Assembly (NCBI GenBank): GCA_018340375.1
Contig: JAFFJZ010000001.1
Coordinates: 18,680,001-18,744,000 of the forward strand
DNA length: 64,000 nt
Reading direction: 5' to 3'
Source: Gonatopus flavifemur
Taxonomy: Eukaryota > Arthropoda > Insecta > Hymenoptera > Dryinidae
Shown here: positions 35,701-46,592 of the stretch, in pieces
Layout: the number at the start of each line of letters is the position of its first letter
Numbering within the stretch: position 1 is the stretch's first letter
The notes under the pieces: generated by a model
Seen by the model: the letters and a program-made list of their open reading frames with translations, nothing else
Databases searched by the model: none
Told to the model about the DNA's origin: nothing
Program-made: the position numbers and the translations under genes

Positions 35701-38130
35701 ATCATCGAGAAGGAATGACCGAAAATTAGGGTCTCTTATGCCCTTTATCCCTCCTATTGATATTAACTTGGATATTTCAGCGTTTATACGTATAGAAAAA
35801 GAAAATAATGAAAATCATAAATTCCCTTTGATACCAAATTTCTGAAAATTTGTTGAAACCCTCTTGAACTTCTCGAAAGAAGTTCTCGGAAACGTTATTT
35901 CGAAAATAAAAGAACTCCCGATTACTTCCCTTTGTAGCATCTTTCGAGAACTTTTGAAATTTCTTTTCTGCAGACTCCCAAAGGTCAAGATCAAGTCCAT
36001 GATAAGAGGGTGATTCTCAGTTCCGCTGAAAAACGCAATACGCGGACCATAGATCGCAATAATGAGAGAAAAGTAACTGTGCTAGAGTGTTGGTGTATTC
36101 CCTCGGAGCAATCAGATTTCAAAACAATAATCTACGGCTTAGTGTGTCGAGATTGTATTACTAAGCAAACAATTCCTATAACCTTCCGTCTGCGCACCCT
36201 ACTGTTTCACGACTAAAGTATCTTCGCATTCACATTTATAGGGAAAAGAATATCGATTGAGGAACCGTTCAGCTGCATTGTCGCTCTCGGTTTGAAGATG
36301 TTCATAAATAGTTTCAATTTGTCATCCATGTTGACATGATAAATAACTTATTTTGTATATGGATAGATCAAAAGTCGCTGTCGTATTCGAAAGTGATTGA
36401 TTAACTCAGACGGAATATAATAGCGAAAACTGTAGGAGAGGGTAGAGTTGACAGCGAAAGGGAACAGGGAAGACCGAGAATTATGCACAATGCAGTATAG
36501 TCGCTAAATTGAGAGGGGCGTTGAATACGACAGAAGATATTGAGAGAAACGAACACGAAAACCTCAAGTTTACTTTCACTCAAATCGTCTTTTTATATTA
36601 TAAAATATCCTATGAAATTAACTCGAGCATTCTTCACGTGAAGAACAATCGATTTGACAGATAGAAGAACATATAATTCACACGGACCTCTTCTCGCGCA
36701 TGAATTTTGTAGATAATTTCTTGATAATTTCTCAAATCTTACTAATTAATCCGTTCTTCCTAGTACAGGCTCTCTTCAACCTCGGTTATTTATATTGGAC
36801 TTATTCTTAGACTTATGATTCTTTTGGTCTCCCGTTGCGACATTTTGCATCGTGCACTGTTAAAATATACAAAATACCGGTTAGCGCTCCGTGTATACTT
36901 TGATAAACGTGAAAGATTTTGGAGAATTCTAATTCCGTTGATGAACTTCACATGAATTCCATGTTCTCATATTGTGTAGTTGTCGCCTATTTTTTGTAGC
37001 CCCAAAATGGTCCTCAAATGTTGGCGAGGGTTCGTAATCAGAACATTAAAATGCCAGCAACTGTATTTCCATAGAACCCTCTAGTAGAAATGTAGAATAA
37101 GATTGTATATACATAGACATAGTCATTCCACCGGAATTCCAGATCCGTGGGAGGCTAGCTTTCCACATTGTACAAGTACATTCATGCTTCGCTTAAAGAC
37201 GATTCCTGGAATATTACTCAGAAATCGATATATATATATATATATATTCTCCATAACGGTAACATCTATGTATTGTTAAACGATACGATATACAAAGTTT
37301 TGATCTCAATATATCTTATCGCTAAATTGATATTGACATTAGCTCCAACGTACAATTCATTTACATTGCAAATGTTGTTTTGCAAAGCACGTATCTTCCT
37401 CTACAAATCCACCACGATCCGTAAACATATAAATCAATCATTCACGGTTAATAAGTATTCTTTTTTTTTATTGTTCGATTAATTATATCCCGAGTGAATT
37501 ATGGAATAAGATATTTTACAAAGACAGCGTTATAGGTATTCCCTTCATTTTAATCTAGATAAATTCTCAGAGGAATGCAAATTCATCCTAGCCTTGTCTC
37601 TCATTGGCAAAAGAATGCTCAAATCGTGAAATTTTTTATCATGCAAACAAAAATTATGTATACGCATGTGTCGTGTATAATCAAATTCTAACATATAAGG
37701 TATTTCCTTCGAATAGCTCATGAATAGTAACCATACATATGAGTCAAAGTTAATGAATAGTGCTGGTAGTGCTGGCAGAAGTGATATTACTAACCTATCC
37801 TAAGCCAAGTTACGCGACTTATAATCATATACTCGCATTGAAAAACCATGCGACCATGAGAATGAATGATTTGACAACGCAGCACGCCAACTTTAGAGCG
37901 GTCGTTGACTGTTTGTTATGCACTTGATACAAGTGCAACGTGACTGCTTCGATAAATATGAATAAATACAATGTGTACGTAGTTAACTATTCATACACCA
38001 AGAAAGGAAGTTTATTTTTAACATCGATAGAGGATCAATGGATCGAGGATGCACCGACAAGGATGCGTATCCTGTGGAAAATAAGCATGGTTTTTATTTC
38101 AAATAGAACGTGTATTAATTTATATATATA
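35701..38130. other. AT-rich DNA, no gene recognised
   Basis: A (TA)n run at 37,229-37,247. Short frames only. Confidence 0.4.
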
Positions 38131-38132
38131 TA

Positions 38133-38367
38133 CACTGAGAGAAATAATATTCTTGAAAATTTTTAAGAATATATATTGTTGAATGCAGCTAATATGGTGT
38201 GGAGACAAGAGAAATTTTCTTGAATCAAGAAAATATCTTCTCAATTCAAGAAATCTATGCTTGGTTTCAGAAAAATTTTCTTGAAACAAGAGAAAATATT
38301 TTTGGAGAAATGAATTTCTTGAAACAAGAAAATATATTATTGATGATAGTAATTATTTCTCTCTGTG
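38133..38367. mobile_element. CAC-type hairpin MITE in a TA site (235 bp)
   Basis: CACTGAGAGAAATAAT after TA (38,131) and ATTATTTCTCTCTGTG before TA (38,368). The interior is built of TTTCTTGAA.CAAGAAAAT words in both orientations. Confidence 0.9.
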
Positions 38368-38777
38368 TAGATCACTTTACATTGAGTTTAGCAAATATAC
38401 AGTTAATTACAAGTTACATGGTTAACTTTGCTGCCTTCAATTGTGTTCTTCTATCAAATACTTATATAACTGCATATCGCAGGTGTGATATAACTTTGTT
38501 GAATAGCAACCATCGACGTTTTCACGTTAAACTCGGAGAAACGCTGATACTAGCTAAGCATGAAACGTTCCTCGAAGGTTCCATGAAAACCCCGTTTCCA
38601 CCTTGAAATAGCCTCAATGAAAGCTAAGAGAGCAATAATCGAGAATCGATCGAACCATGAATGGACCATGTATACCACGAATGGAAGTGATTTTCGCACT
38701 TGAAATTCGCGTTACAACAATTGAGAACGATTTTCGATTTTTTGAAATTCATACAAGCGAAAATTATTCTATATAAC

Positions 38778-38805
38778 CTTTGATTTTATTTTGTTTCAGG
38801 TGAGT
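38778..38805 (+). promoter_or_regulatory. Candidate recursive-splice (ratchet) site
   Basis: TTTGATTTTATTTTGTTTCAG ends at 38,799 and is followed at once by GTGAGT. This is a strong pyrimidine-tract acceptor fused to a strong donor, the (Y)nNCAG/GTRAGT layout known from recursive splicing in long insect introns. A second donor, ATTAC/GTAAGT at 38,849, would define a 49-nt cryptic exon downstream, as in the recursive-exon model. One frame of that piece is open (ESRTLKELIVASFNIT). It could alternatively be an ordinary 49-nt exon. Confidence 0.4.
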
Positions 38806-38849
38806 CACGAACTCTCAAGGAGCTGATTGTTGCTAGTTTCAACATTACG

Positions 38850-39986
38850 TAAGTTAGAGAAAATTAGAATTCCATTGAAAATCGATTTTCATATCGGTGA
38901 TAATTATGATTAGTGATTTTTCAAGTATCCATAAAATCGTGAAATCTTTTTTTTTTTGGAATATGACGGATCGGGAGGTCTTTTTACCTGAAAAAAAATT
39001 GACCCATCCGTAACGGCAGTCGACGGGTTGAACCTGAATATATATGCCGAGTTGTCATGTGTTTACACTCGATCATCATTTATAATGGGTTCTCAGATGT
39101 GTAGAGAAGGATTCATATGTGATACATACCTGAATTGTTATCAACTTCGTTACTGCTGGAGAAGTTTATTCAGTTTAGGGTCCACGCCCCTATTGAGGGA
39201 TTTTAATGGTTAACCACAATGTGAAAATGTTGCCGAAGAGAGTCAATGTACCTGAAACACACACGTGTCAGGGTGAATATCAGTTGGAAGAGTTTGCTTC
39301 AAATTATCAAGCCCTAAGATCCGAGGTTTCAAAGGGATTTTTAATGATCATTTCATCATCACATCGGATGAAATTTGTAATTGAAAATTTGTAAAAGGTT
39401 CTGAAAGAGTAAATAAAACCAAAAAAATTTGAAGACTCGGAAAAAATGATGATTTTCTGAGTAGCTTTGATGAGTAGCTAAAATTTCGCCATCAGAGCAA
39501 TATCTTCATCAGCTATTCAAATATCGAATGCACGAAATAGATACCACAGCCAATTATTCTTTTTTTTTTTTTTTCGTGAAGTCACAGGAGTTGAACAAAA
39601 ATTTAAGAAAGTGAACTGTGACGAAAGGTGCAATTAGAGACCAAAAATATTAGGAAAGTTCAAAGATCTTTCAGGAAGATTGCAAAAAGATTCAGGGGAA
39701 TTCACCTATCAGGGAAAAGAATTGAGAGAGTAGTCACAGGTGCAAAATTCGGTATCAGGAATCAAAGGAATGATCTGCAATCAGAAATATCTCCATGTCC
39801 ATATAACCCCGACAGCATAATATATCTCTGGGACGTTTTCAGGACGTTCACAAAACTTCTACATTTTGTCAATATTCCATAAACGTCCCAGTGTCACGCC
39901 TTAGTCAAAATGCCAGGCGGAATCGGACAGAAAATTGTTGTGAGGTTTTGACCAGTTTCTTCCTTAGGTAATCCAGGCAAAGACTA
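38850..39986. other. AT-rich DNA, no gene recognised
   Basis: A hairpin with CTGGGACGTTT/AAACGTCCCAG arms at about 39,828-39,892 is probably a small foldback remnant. No supported coding frame. Confidence 0.4.
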
Positions 39987-40923
39987 CACAGTTGGAAATT
40001 TTGTGTTAAATTCAACATATTCCACATGTCCTAAACTGTCCACACGAATTTTTGTGTCGATTCAAAATAACGCTTTTGTGTTAGCTAATAACCGAAGCTT
40101 GATGTAGATAATATGACATAAAAGATACTGATTAAGTTTTTATTGGAATTTCCGATCGTGTAAATTCAACACATAAGTACTGTCGAATGACATTCAAAAT
40201 AAGTGTAACTTATGGATTTTTTTACGTGAATTGAATGTGAAAATCGCACTTTTGTTTATGTCAAAACAATGCATAAGAATAAATTGGAAAAAATAGTCTT
40301 CAATGAGAATTAGGGGTACTTCCTTTGCGAATATCAACTTGCATTCGATCTTCAAATTTGCATATCTAGAAAACTAAGCCCCATTAGAATGGGAACCGAA
40401 ACCAAAATGAACGGCGAGTACCAAAGTTACGCGTATATGGATCTTTCATCAAAAAGTAGCACCCACCATTAGCGATCTCCTCTTGGTACACGGAAAAAAG
40501 AAAACACTACTGGTTACTGTGAATGACAGCGATCGGTTGAAAAACAAATGAAAACACGCTTGAATAATGAGGATTAGCGCGATCACAGTGATGGGTATTG
40601 TAATGGAATTCGTCAATGCTGACTGGACAGTAATGAGGACTGGGAAACGCAGTACTGAGTAGAATGAATTTGAGTTTCAACGTATCCTTCTGATTCACAG
40701 TAACCATTGCTGTTTTCTTTTTTCCGTGAAATTGAGAATAACACAATTTGTGTCATTTTGACACTTTTTTCCACTTGTTAGAATGATTTTACATTATAAA
40801 TCAGTTGAGACCTGATTACACAAGGAGCGTCTGTGCAAGTTACACATGTTTGGGTTGAATATTTGACAGAAAATTCATGACACGTGGATTTTCTAACAGA
40901 TTCACACAAAATTTCCAACTGTT
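39987..40923. mobile_element. CAGTTGG-type DNA element, copy 2 (inverted, with nested MITE)
   Basis: CACAGTTGGAAATTTTGTG after TA (39,985) and the mirror CACAAAATTTCCAACTG near 40,921. It is the reverse-complement relative of 30,616-31,327. Removing the nested MITE at 40,489-40,728 makes it about the same length as copy 1. The terminal TG/TA of the right end is lost. Confidence 0.85.
40489..40728. mobile_element. CAC-type MITE nested in copy 2 (240 bp)
   Basis: CACGGAAAAAAGAAAACA follows TA (40,487) and the mirror TGTTTTCTTTTTTCCGTG ends at 40,728. Arms share GGTTACTGTGAATCA-type words. Copy 1 at 30.6-31.3 kb lacks it, so it inserted after the two copies diverged. The right flank no longer shows TA. 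Confidence 0.85.
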
Positions 40924-41254
40924 TGACAAACTTGCTACCCAGTTATGCTTGAAATTACCAAATTGGAACATTCTATCAAAAGGATATCAAAAATTGTATA
41001 TCACAGTCAGTGAAATCCAAATAAAACTATTCCGAAAATCGCTGTCAGTTTTTAACAGGATATTCCAACCTGGCCATTTCAGACGAAACCAAGTAGAAAA
41101 TCTGTCAGTTTTTGTTCGAATTACCTAAGAAACCGTTCAAAGTCTGACAACAATTTTTGTCCGACTCTGCCTGAGATTTTTTAGAAGGGCTGTAGTGCTG
41201 TCTGGGAATGAGAGGGACTCGCCCCACTTGCATTCTTACAAACTTCAATGATTC

Positions 41255-41450
41255 ATAACTCTTCAAATTCAAGTCAGTGGAATCTCAATGTTTCTGTAGT
41301 CAAAAGTCGACCACTGAATGGAATCAGTGAAATATCAGTGAATAGTCACTGGTTATGCACTTGAAATTAGTGAGATTTCACTGCAAAGATCAGTCAATAT
41401 TCACTGATCGTGCATTGTACATGCACTAATTCGCAGTAGTCGACTGTCCC
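41255..41450. repeat. CAGTGA/TCACTG-rich imperfect foldback
   Basis: GTAGTCAAAAGTCGACCACTG near 41,297 is mirrored by CGCAGTAGTCGACTG near 41,432. Between them ATCAGTGAATAGTCACTGG-type words occur in both orientations. Likely another foldback repeat with indistinct ends. Confidence 0.45.
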
Positions 41451-41544
41451 ATGCAATCATTGAAAGTTCACCGTTTCAAATTTAGAGGGACTGCCCGCTT
41501 CGTTTGTAATCGCAATATCTTGACAGTCTTTGCTTCCAGGGCCA

Positions 41545-42049
41545 CACGGAAAAAATTTTAGGACTGAATCAATACAACTGTTTTTACTGAAAGAGTTCAA
41601 ATTTAATTGGAACAGTAACAGTGCAACTTTCCGACTTGATTCGGTTAAAAAATTGAATTGTAAAAGTTCAAAACAACATCGAACTCTTATAGTCACACGA
41701 TCCACGCCATTAAATCCAATAGTTTGGCGTGAGAGAGTGCGGCGCTGCGTCGAACTGCGAGAGCTCAAGCGATCGGACTCTCAGAGTACGAAATCTCGGA
41801 CAAAAAGAATCGGAAATCTCCAAGATTTCGTACTCTGAGAGTCCGATCGCTTGAGTTCTCGCAGTTCGACGCAGCGCCGCACTCTCTCACGCCAAACTAT
41901 TGGATTTAATGGCCCGCATCGTGCGACTATACGAATTCAATGTTGTTTTGAACTCTGAAGATTCGAATTTTGAACTTGCATAACCTCAAATAATTGAACT
42001 GTTAGACTTATATACATTCCGAACTCTCACAGTCCTAAGATTTTTATTG
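41545..42049. mobile_element. Long GC-rich-core hairpin element (~505 bp)
   Basis: It starts CACGGAAAAAATTTTAGGAC after CA; the right end CAGTCCTAAGATTTTTATTG is a diverged mirror. The inner ~95-bp arms (about 41,700-41,797 and 41,820-41,915) are almost identical in inverted orientation and unusually GC-rich, including GGCGTGAGAGAGTGCGGCGC. The 102-103-codon frames on both strands are shadows of this palindrome. Confidence 0.85.
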
Positions 42050-42173
42050 AAATCCCTATTACATTTGAATGAAATTTCCGTTACGAAAATATATATTAAT
42101 GTATGATATAATATAGCCAGAATATAAAATTCTTAATAAAGTTACTTGTAAATGAATTTCCATTTCAATCACT

Positions 42174-42443
42174 GCACTGAGAAAACAGATATCCTGAAAA
42201 TTACCATAATTTATGGATTTTCAGCGCTGGTCTGACCCGAGTCGGAATATTTACTTGCACGAATATCTAAAAGTACCATAATTTCTTGGACTTTTCAGAA
42301 TAAGTATGGTACCTTCCTTATAAAAGTCCCAGATATTATGGTACTTTTAGAGGTTTGTTCAGGTAAATATTGAGACTCGGGTCAGACCAGCGCTAAAAAT
42401 CCATAAATTATGGTACTTTTTAAGATACCTTTTTCTCCGTGTG
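42174..42443. mobile_element. CAC-type hairpin MITE, family A copy 2 (270 bp)
   Basis: Near-identical to 15,951-16,219, same orientation, starting CACTGAGAAAACAGATATC after TG and ending CTCCGTG before TG. Differences are scattered single bases plus one-base indels. Confidence 0.93.
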
Positions 42444-44183
42444 AGAATTGAAAATTTCGTTTACAAATGTACATGAAAAATATATTAAATTTAAAAACAT
42501 TTTCAAGAGTGCAGAAAACGTGCAACCTGAACGTTTATGGAAGGTTTATGGAACGTAGGGCAGGTCTTCTGAACGCTCAGAAAACGCCCCAGAGACATAT
42601 TTTGCTGTTAGGGTAGCAATTCCTAGAACGAAAACCGACAGAACCAGACAGGTCCGGATAGGAACCTATCCAGTTTTGCCCGGTTCTGTTCGGTCTTTGT
42701 CCCAGGAACTGTTAGGATTCATCCGCATTCGCCTGGCGTTTTCAACGAGGCATTAGTACCGCTCGTTTCAAGAAACTTTTATGCCAAATATTCAACCGTA
42801 AAGTTCACCTTTCGCCAGCCCTGTTTTCATCTTCATAATTCATTGATTTGAATAAAATTCAATTCAGCCTGATGAATTAAATAAGCAATCAAGAACAACA
42901 AATTATGAGGTTTGATGAAATGAACTTTCATAACTTTAGCCTCAACTTTTTGAACATACGTTGAATTCAACTCGAACCGACAAAGGAATTTTAAATTGAC
43001 CTCAAGTGTGATTTCAACTCAGAACGCAGATTTTTGATACCCCTTGTATTTCTTAAATTTCTCAAATTGGCTCAATTTTCATAATTCTTATATATTTCCT
43101 ATCAAATGTGACATACTGTGATCATATTGAAATTATCCAGTATATTTGGGAATAATTTTCCATACCTAAATTATACTCAAGTAATACTGTTATCGAAATC
43201 CAACTGGATTTATACTAAAAATCCACCGAAATTTGATAAGGTTTCGGTAATAATTGGGTATGGAGGATTCATAACAAATTCATACCGAATGATTGGGAAA
43301 ATTTGGTATATTTTAAGTACAAAAATTTCACGAGCATACGGTATGTTTCCAGTTCACTTTTTATCACAATTTGGTATTTCACTAAATTACTACTAGATTC
43401 ATACTGATTGCATACCATACCAGAATTATAGTCACAGATTACTGAAAATTTTGGTATGATCGGATTCGCTAGGGTTTCAATCTACATGATTGATGAATTT
43501 TATGTATCATCAATTACAAAAATAGAGCTAATTCGAAAAATTTGACATCATTTTCGTATTCAGCGCATGATAATCATTTGGAATCACTGTCCAAACCTCA
43601 CGAAACAAGAAGGGCTGTTGACCAATGTCATCGGTAGGAATTATTGAAAGTTTTTGGAATATATTTTGGATTAGGATTATGATTTTATCTTTTTTTCAAC
43701 TTACTGAATAACTGCTTAGTCTGTTTCAAAATTTTTGACCATATATCTTGAAGAAGATTTCTATTTCATAAAGACAAAAATTAATTATCGCACTTTTAAC
43801 TCTGCAGTGAATTTTGCTGTATTAAAACTCATATGATGGATGAAAAAAGTATGTCCCTACAATTGCGTTTGTCTATAAAATTTAAATTTCCATGTCCCAT
43901 GTTTCGATTAGTTATAGATTTCACTCAGAAGATGTCTCCTAACCCATACAGCACCATAGATTCCAGTAATGTCCCAATTAGATTTCAATCTTTCATCTTC
44001 ATTACGGTGCAATATCCTTCCACAGAAATATGTCACAAATCTGTCAATTGAAACGTTAGCTGTTTGCAATGTCTTAGATATATCACAAGAGAAATATCAC
44101 AATGAAATATTTCAGAAATGTTGTCTGAAATTTAATATTAGCAGACATTGCAATGTTTCTGAAGGGGCTTTGAAACCTCAGTG
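42444..44183. other. Mosaic of old repeats, no gene recognised
   Basis: Words related to 11.2 and 14.2 kb occur at 42,450-42,510. The GACAGAACCAGACAGG patch at 42,610-42,720 relates to 14.4 kb. GGTAT/ATACC-rich sequence at 43,110-43,460 and a TTGCAATGTC/GACATTGCAA inverted pair at 44,064 and 44,142 suggest further decayed foldbacks. Frames here have no recognisable domain. Confidence 0.4.
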
Positions 44184-44435
44184 CACTGAGAGAAAGGGTC
44201 TATTCAAATATTCGACAGCTAGGAAATTTAGTAACTGTAAATAAAAATTTTGTTGTGCTAGCTAAGTTTTATTTGTCACAACTATATTTTTTATTCCCGT
44301 TGGATAAACCATTTTATTCATATTTCAGACAGCTAGCCTTTTATTTACCCCAACTAGAGTCTAGCTGGCGTGAATAAAAATCTAGCGGTGGCAACTAACA
44401 TTTAGTTGTCCCAACTAGGTACCTTTCTTTCAGTG
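44184..44435. mobile_element. CAC-type MITE in a TG site (252 bp)
   Basis: CACTGAGAGAAAGGGTC after TG and GGTACCTTTCTTTCAGTG before TG. Inner words CTAGCTAAG, CAACTA and TAGTTGTCCCAACTAG occur in both orientations, with weaker arms than its neighbours. Confidence 0.75.
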
Positions 44436-44462
44436 TGTGACATACAGCAATATCACACACTG

Positions 44463-44606
44463 CATGGAAAAAATAATTTAGCTGCAGCAGCTCAGTAGCT
44501 AGCACGGACCCGGACAGCCATTAAATTTAGCTGCAGGAGCTAATTCAATGGCTGTCCGTGTCCGTGCTAGCTACTCAGCTGCTGCAGCTAAATTATTTTT
44601 TCCGTG
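44463..44606. mobile_element. Compact hairpin MITE, family B copy 1 (144 bp)
   Basis: CATGGAAAAAATAATTTAGC after TG, and the mirror TAAATTATTTTTTCCGTG before TG. Arms carry GCTGCAGCAGCT.AGTAGCTA, GCACGGAC and GGACAGCCATT almost perfectly inverted, with a very short loop. The same arms occur at 57,734-57,958 around a longer centre. Confidence 0.93.
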
Positions 44607-45536
44607 TGAGAAAAGAATTCGGTTACATGAAATAAATACATTTATTTGTCACTTAGTGTCATTTACTGTCAACAAATATAGTAACTATTAACAAATATCA
44701 CAGTTGAGACACATAGGATCTATTTTATTCAGCATTTAAAATGAAAAAACCATTCATTTGGTATGTTTATTTCATATTAACAATTCCATACTTCTTTTAA
44801 GTAACCGATGATTTTTGTTTCATAACAAAGTGATTTGATATCTCTAACTTTTCCATATGATAAATCACAGTTAAGTATCAGTCCACACAAAATACAAACC
44901 ATTCAAATCGAATTTGAGGACTAGTTGGATGTGAGTGACTAGTTTCCGATCAATACGGGATTTATTTTGCGGGAATGCATATTTGTTAATAGTTAACAAA
45001 TCTGATTTGTGACAAACATTATAAGTTTGGCGTGACTCTTCACATATTTGGATGTAGTGGTTTGAGTGTTGGCGCATGCGCGATAACCGTGATGTTAGTC
45101 ACCACAACACGACAACACTTATAACACCTATAATCTCGCTGGTCAAAAAAATCCATAGAATCTGACGAAATTAAATTTAATGGGATTTGGTCAGAACATT
45201 GCGCGGGGCCCAGTCAGATTTGACCAGATTCAATCAGAATTGCATTGAGAAAACATATTCATCTAATTAAATCTCATTGAAAATGGTTGAATAAGATTTG
45301 GTCTGAACATTGTGCAAGATTCAATGAGATTTGGCGAGAATCGATGGATTTGTTTTACCAGGGTTACCTTTGAATCTATAATTTTTAATAATTTATAAAG
45401 TTTTGAATGAGAAAAGTACTGTGTTGGAATAACAGCTTGTAATAACGTAGATTAAAATCCACCATATGAAACTGTTAGGAGCCATTATAGGATACCAGTT
45501 TCTGATGTTTAACTGTATTTTCAATCAACGCTATTA
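44607..45536. repeat. Dispersed-repeat fragments
   Basis: A GGCGCATGCGC motif (45,073), the core recognised by NRF1/Ewg-type factors, sits in otherwise AT-rich DNA. At 45,147-45,365 TTTGGTC.GAACATTG recurs, matching 14.0-14.1 kb. Confidence 0.4.
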
Positions 45537-45538
45537 TA

Positions 45539-46027
45539 CACGGAGAAAGATGCAGCTCAAAAGAGTAGTAATCTTTAATAGAAAATTGGAGAATATTTCT
45601 TAAAATCTAAGAATTTTTCTTGAGTTCGTAATAAACATAAAACGGTTCAGATTTCTCTTGAATATTGCTCGAAAAACAATGAAAAATTATCAATACTTAA
45701 CAAATCATAAAAACAAATATGAAGTTTTCAAAAGTCGCGAATGAAATTTTACAAAGTGAATAACAAAATTTTTGAATCTTATTTTCAAATTACAGAATTT
45801 TGTTACTCACTTTGTAAAATTTCATTCGCGACTTTTGAAAACTTCATATTTGTTTTTATGATTTGTTAAGTATTGATAATTTTTCATTGTTTTTCGAGCA
45901 ATATTCAAGAGAAATCTGAACCGTTTTATGTTTATTACGAACTCAAGAAAAATTCTTAGATTTTAAGAAATATTCTCCAATTTTCTATTAAAGATTACTA
46001 TCCTTTCGAGCTGCATTTTTCTCCGTG
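45539..46027. mobile_element. Near-perfect 489-bp palindromic element
   Basis: CACGGAGAAAGATGCAGCTC after TA, and the mirror GAGCTGCATTTTTCTCCGTG before TA (46,028). Arms of about 230 bp match with only a few differences around a short centre near 45,775. This is the longest clean hairpin in the window. No coding content. Confidence 0.95.
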
Positions 46028-46326
46028 TAAACTATCATTTTGATGCAGTTCCTCATTTAAAACTACATAAACTAATAATATGAAAAACGGTAGAGTCAAT
46101 AATAAATTTTAGTCCCATTCACAATGGTTTTGTACAGAAAATTTTAAGCAAGCAGTGATGTGTATCAACTGAGTGGAATGGTTATATCAATGGATCGTGA
46201 TGTTAGTTCAACTTCATTATAATCTTCCTTCAAATGACATTATTCTCCAATTGATTAATGCTTCAATATTGGCCCAAATGATGTGAAAATATTCTAAAAT
46301 TTATATTGTACTCAGAGAATTTCATA

Positions 46327-46592
46327 CACGGAAAGACCGGGTCTATTAATGTTTAGAAAAATGACTGTCAATTTAGGGAAAACGAGAATCGCTGAAAAAT
46401 ATTCGTAGTGAGTCTACAAAAAATTCGTAGTCGATGTATTAACAATTGATAGTTTCACTGTGAAAAATATCAACTGTTGATATTTTGACTACGAATTTTT
46501 GGTAGACTCACTACAAATATTTTTCAGCGATCCTCTTTTTCCCTAAATTGACAGTCATTTTTTTAAATATTAATAGACCCGGTCTTTCCGTG
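46327..46592. mobile_element. CAC-type hairpin MITE in a TA site (266 bp)
   Basis: CACGGAAAGACCGGGTCTAT after TA (46,325) and ATAGACCCGGTCTTTCCGTG before TA (46,593). Arms include AATGACTGTCAATTTAGGG and GTAGTGAGTCTACAAA with their reverse complements. Confidence 0.95.

Noticed and set aside
39955..39975. TTCCTTAG/GTAATC as a recursive splice site
   Set aside because: Weak donor and immediately beside a transposon end; less convincing than the site at 38,799.
41457..41838. 102-103-codon frames on both strands
   Set aside because: Both lie in the GC-rich palindrome; coding on both strands at once is a by-product of the hairpin.
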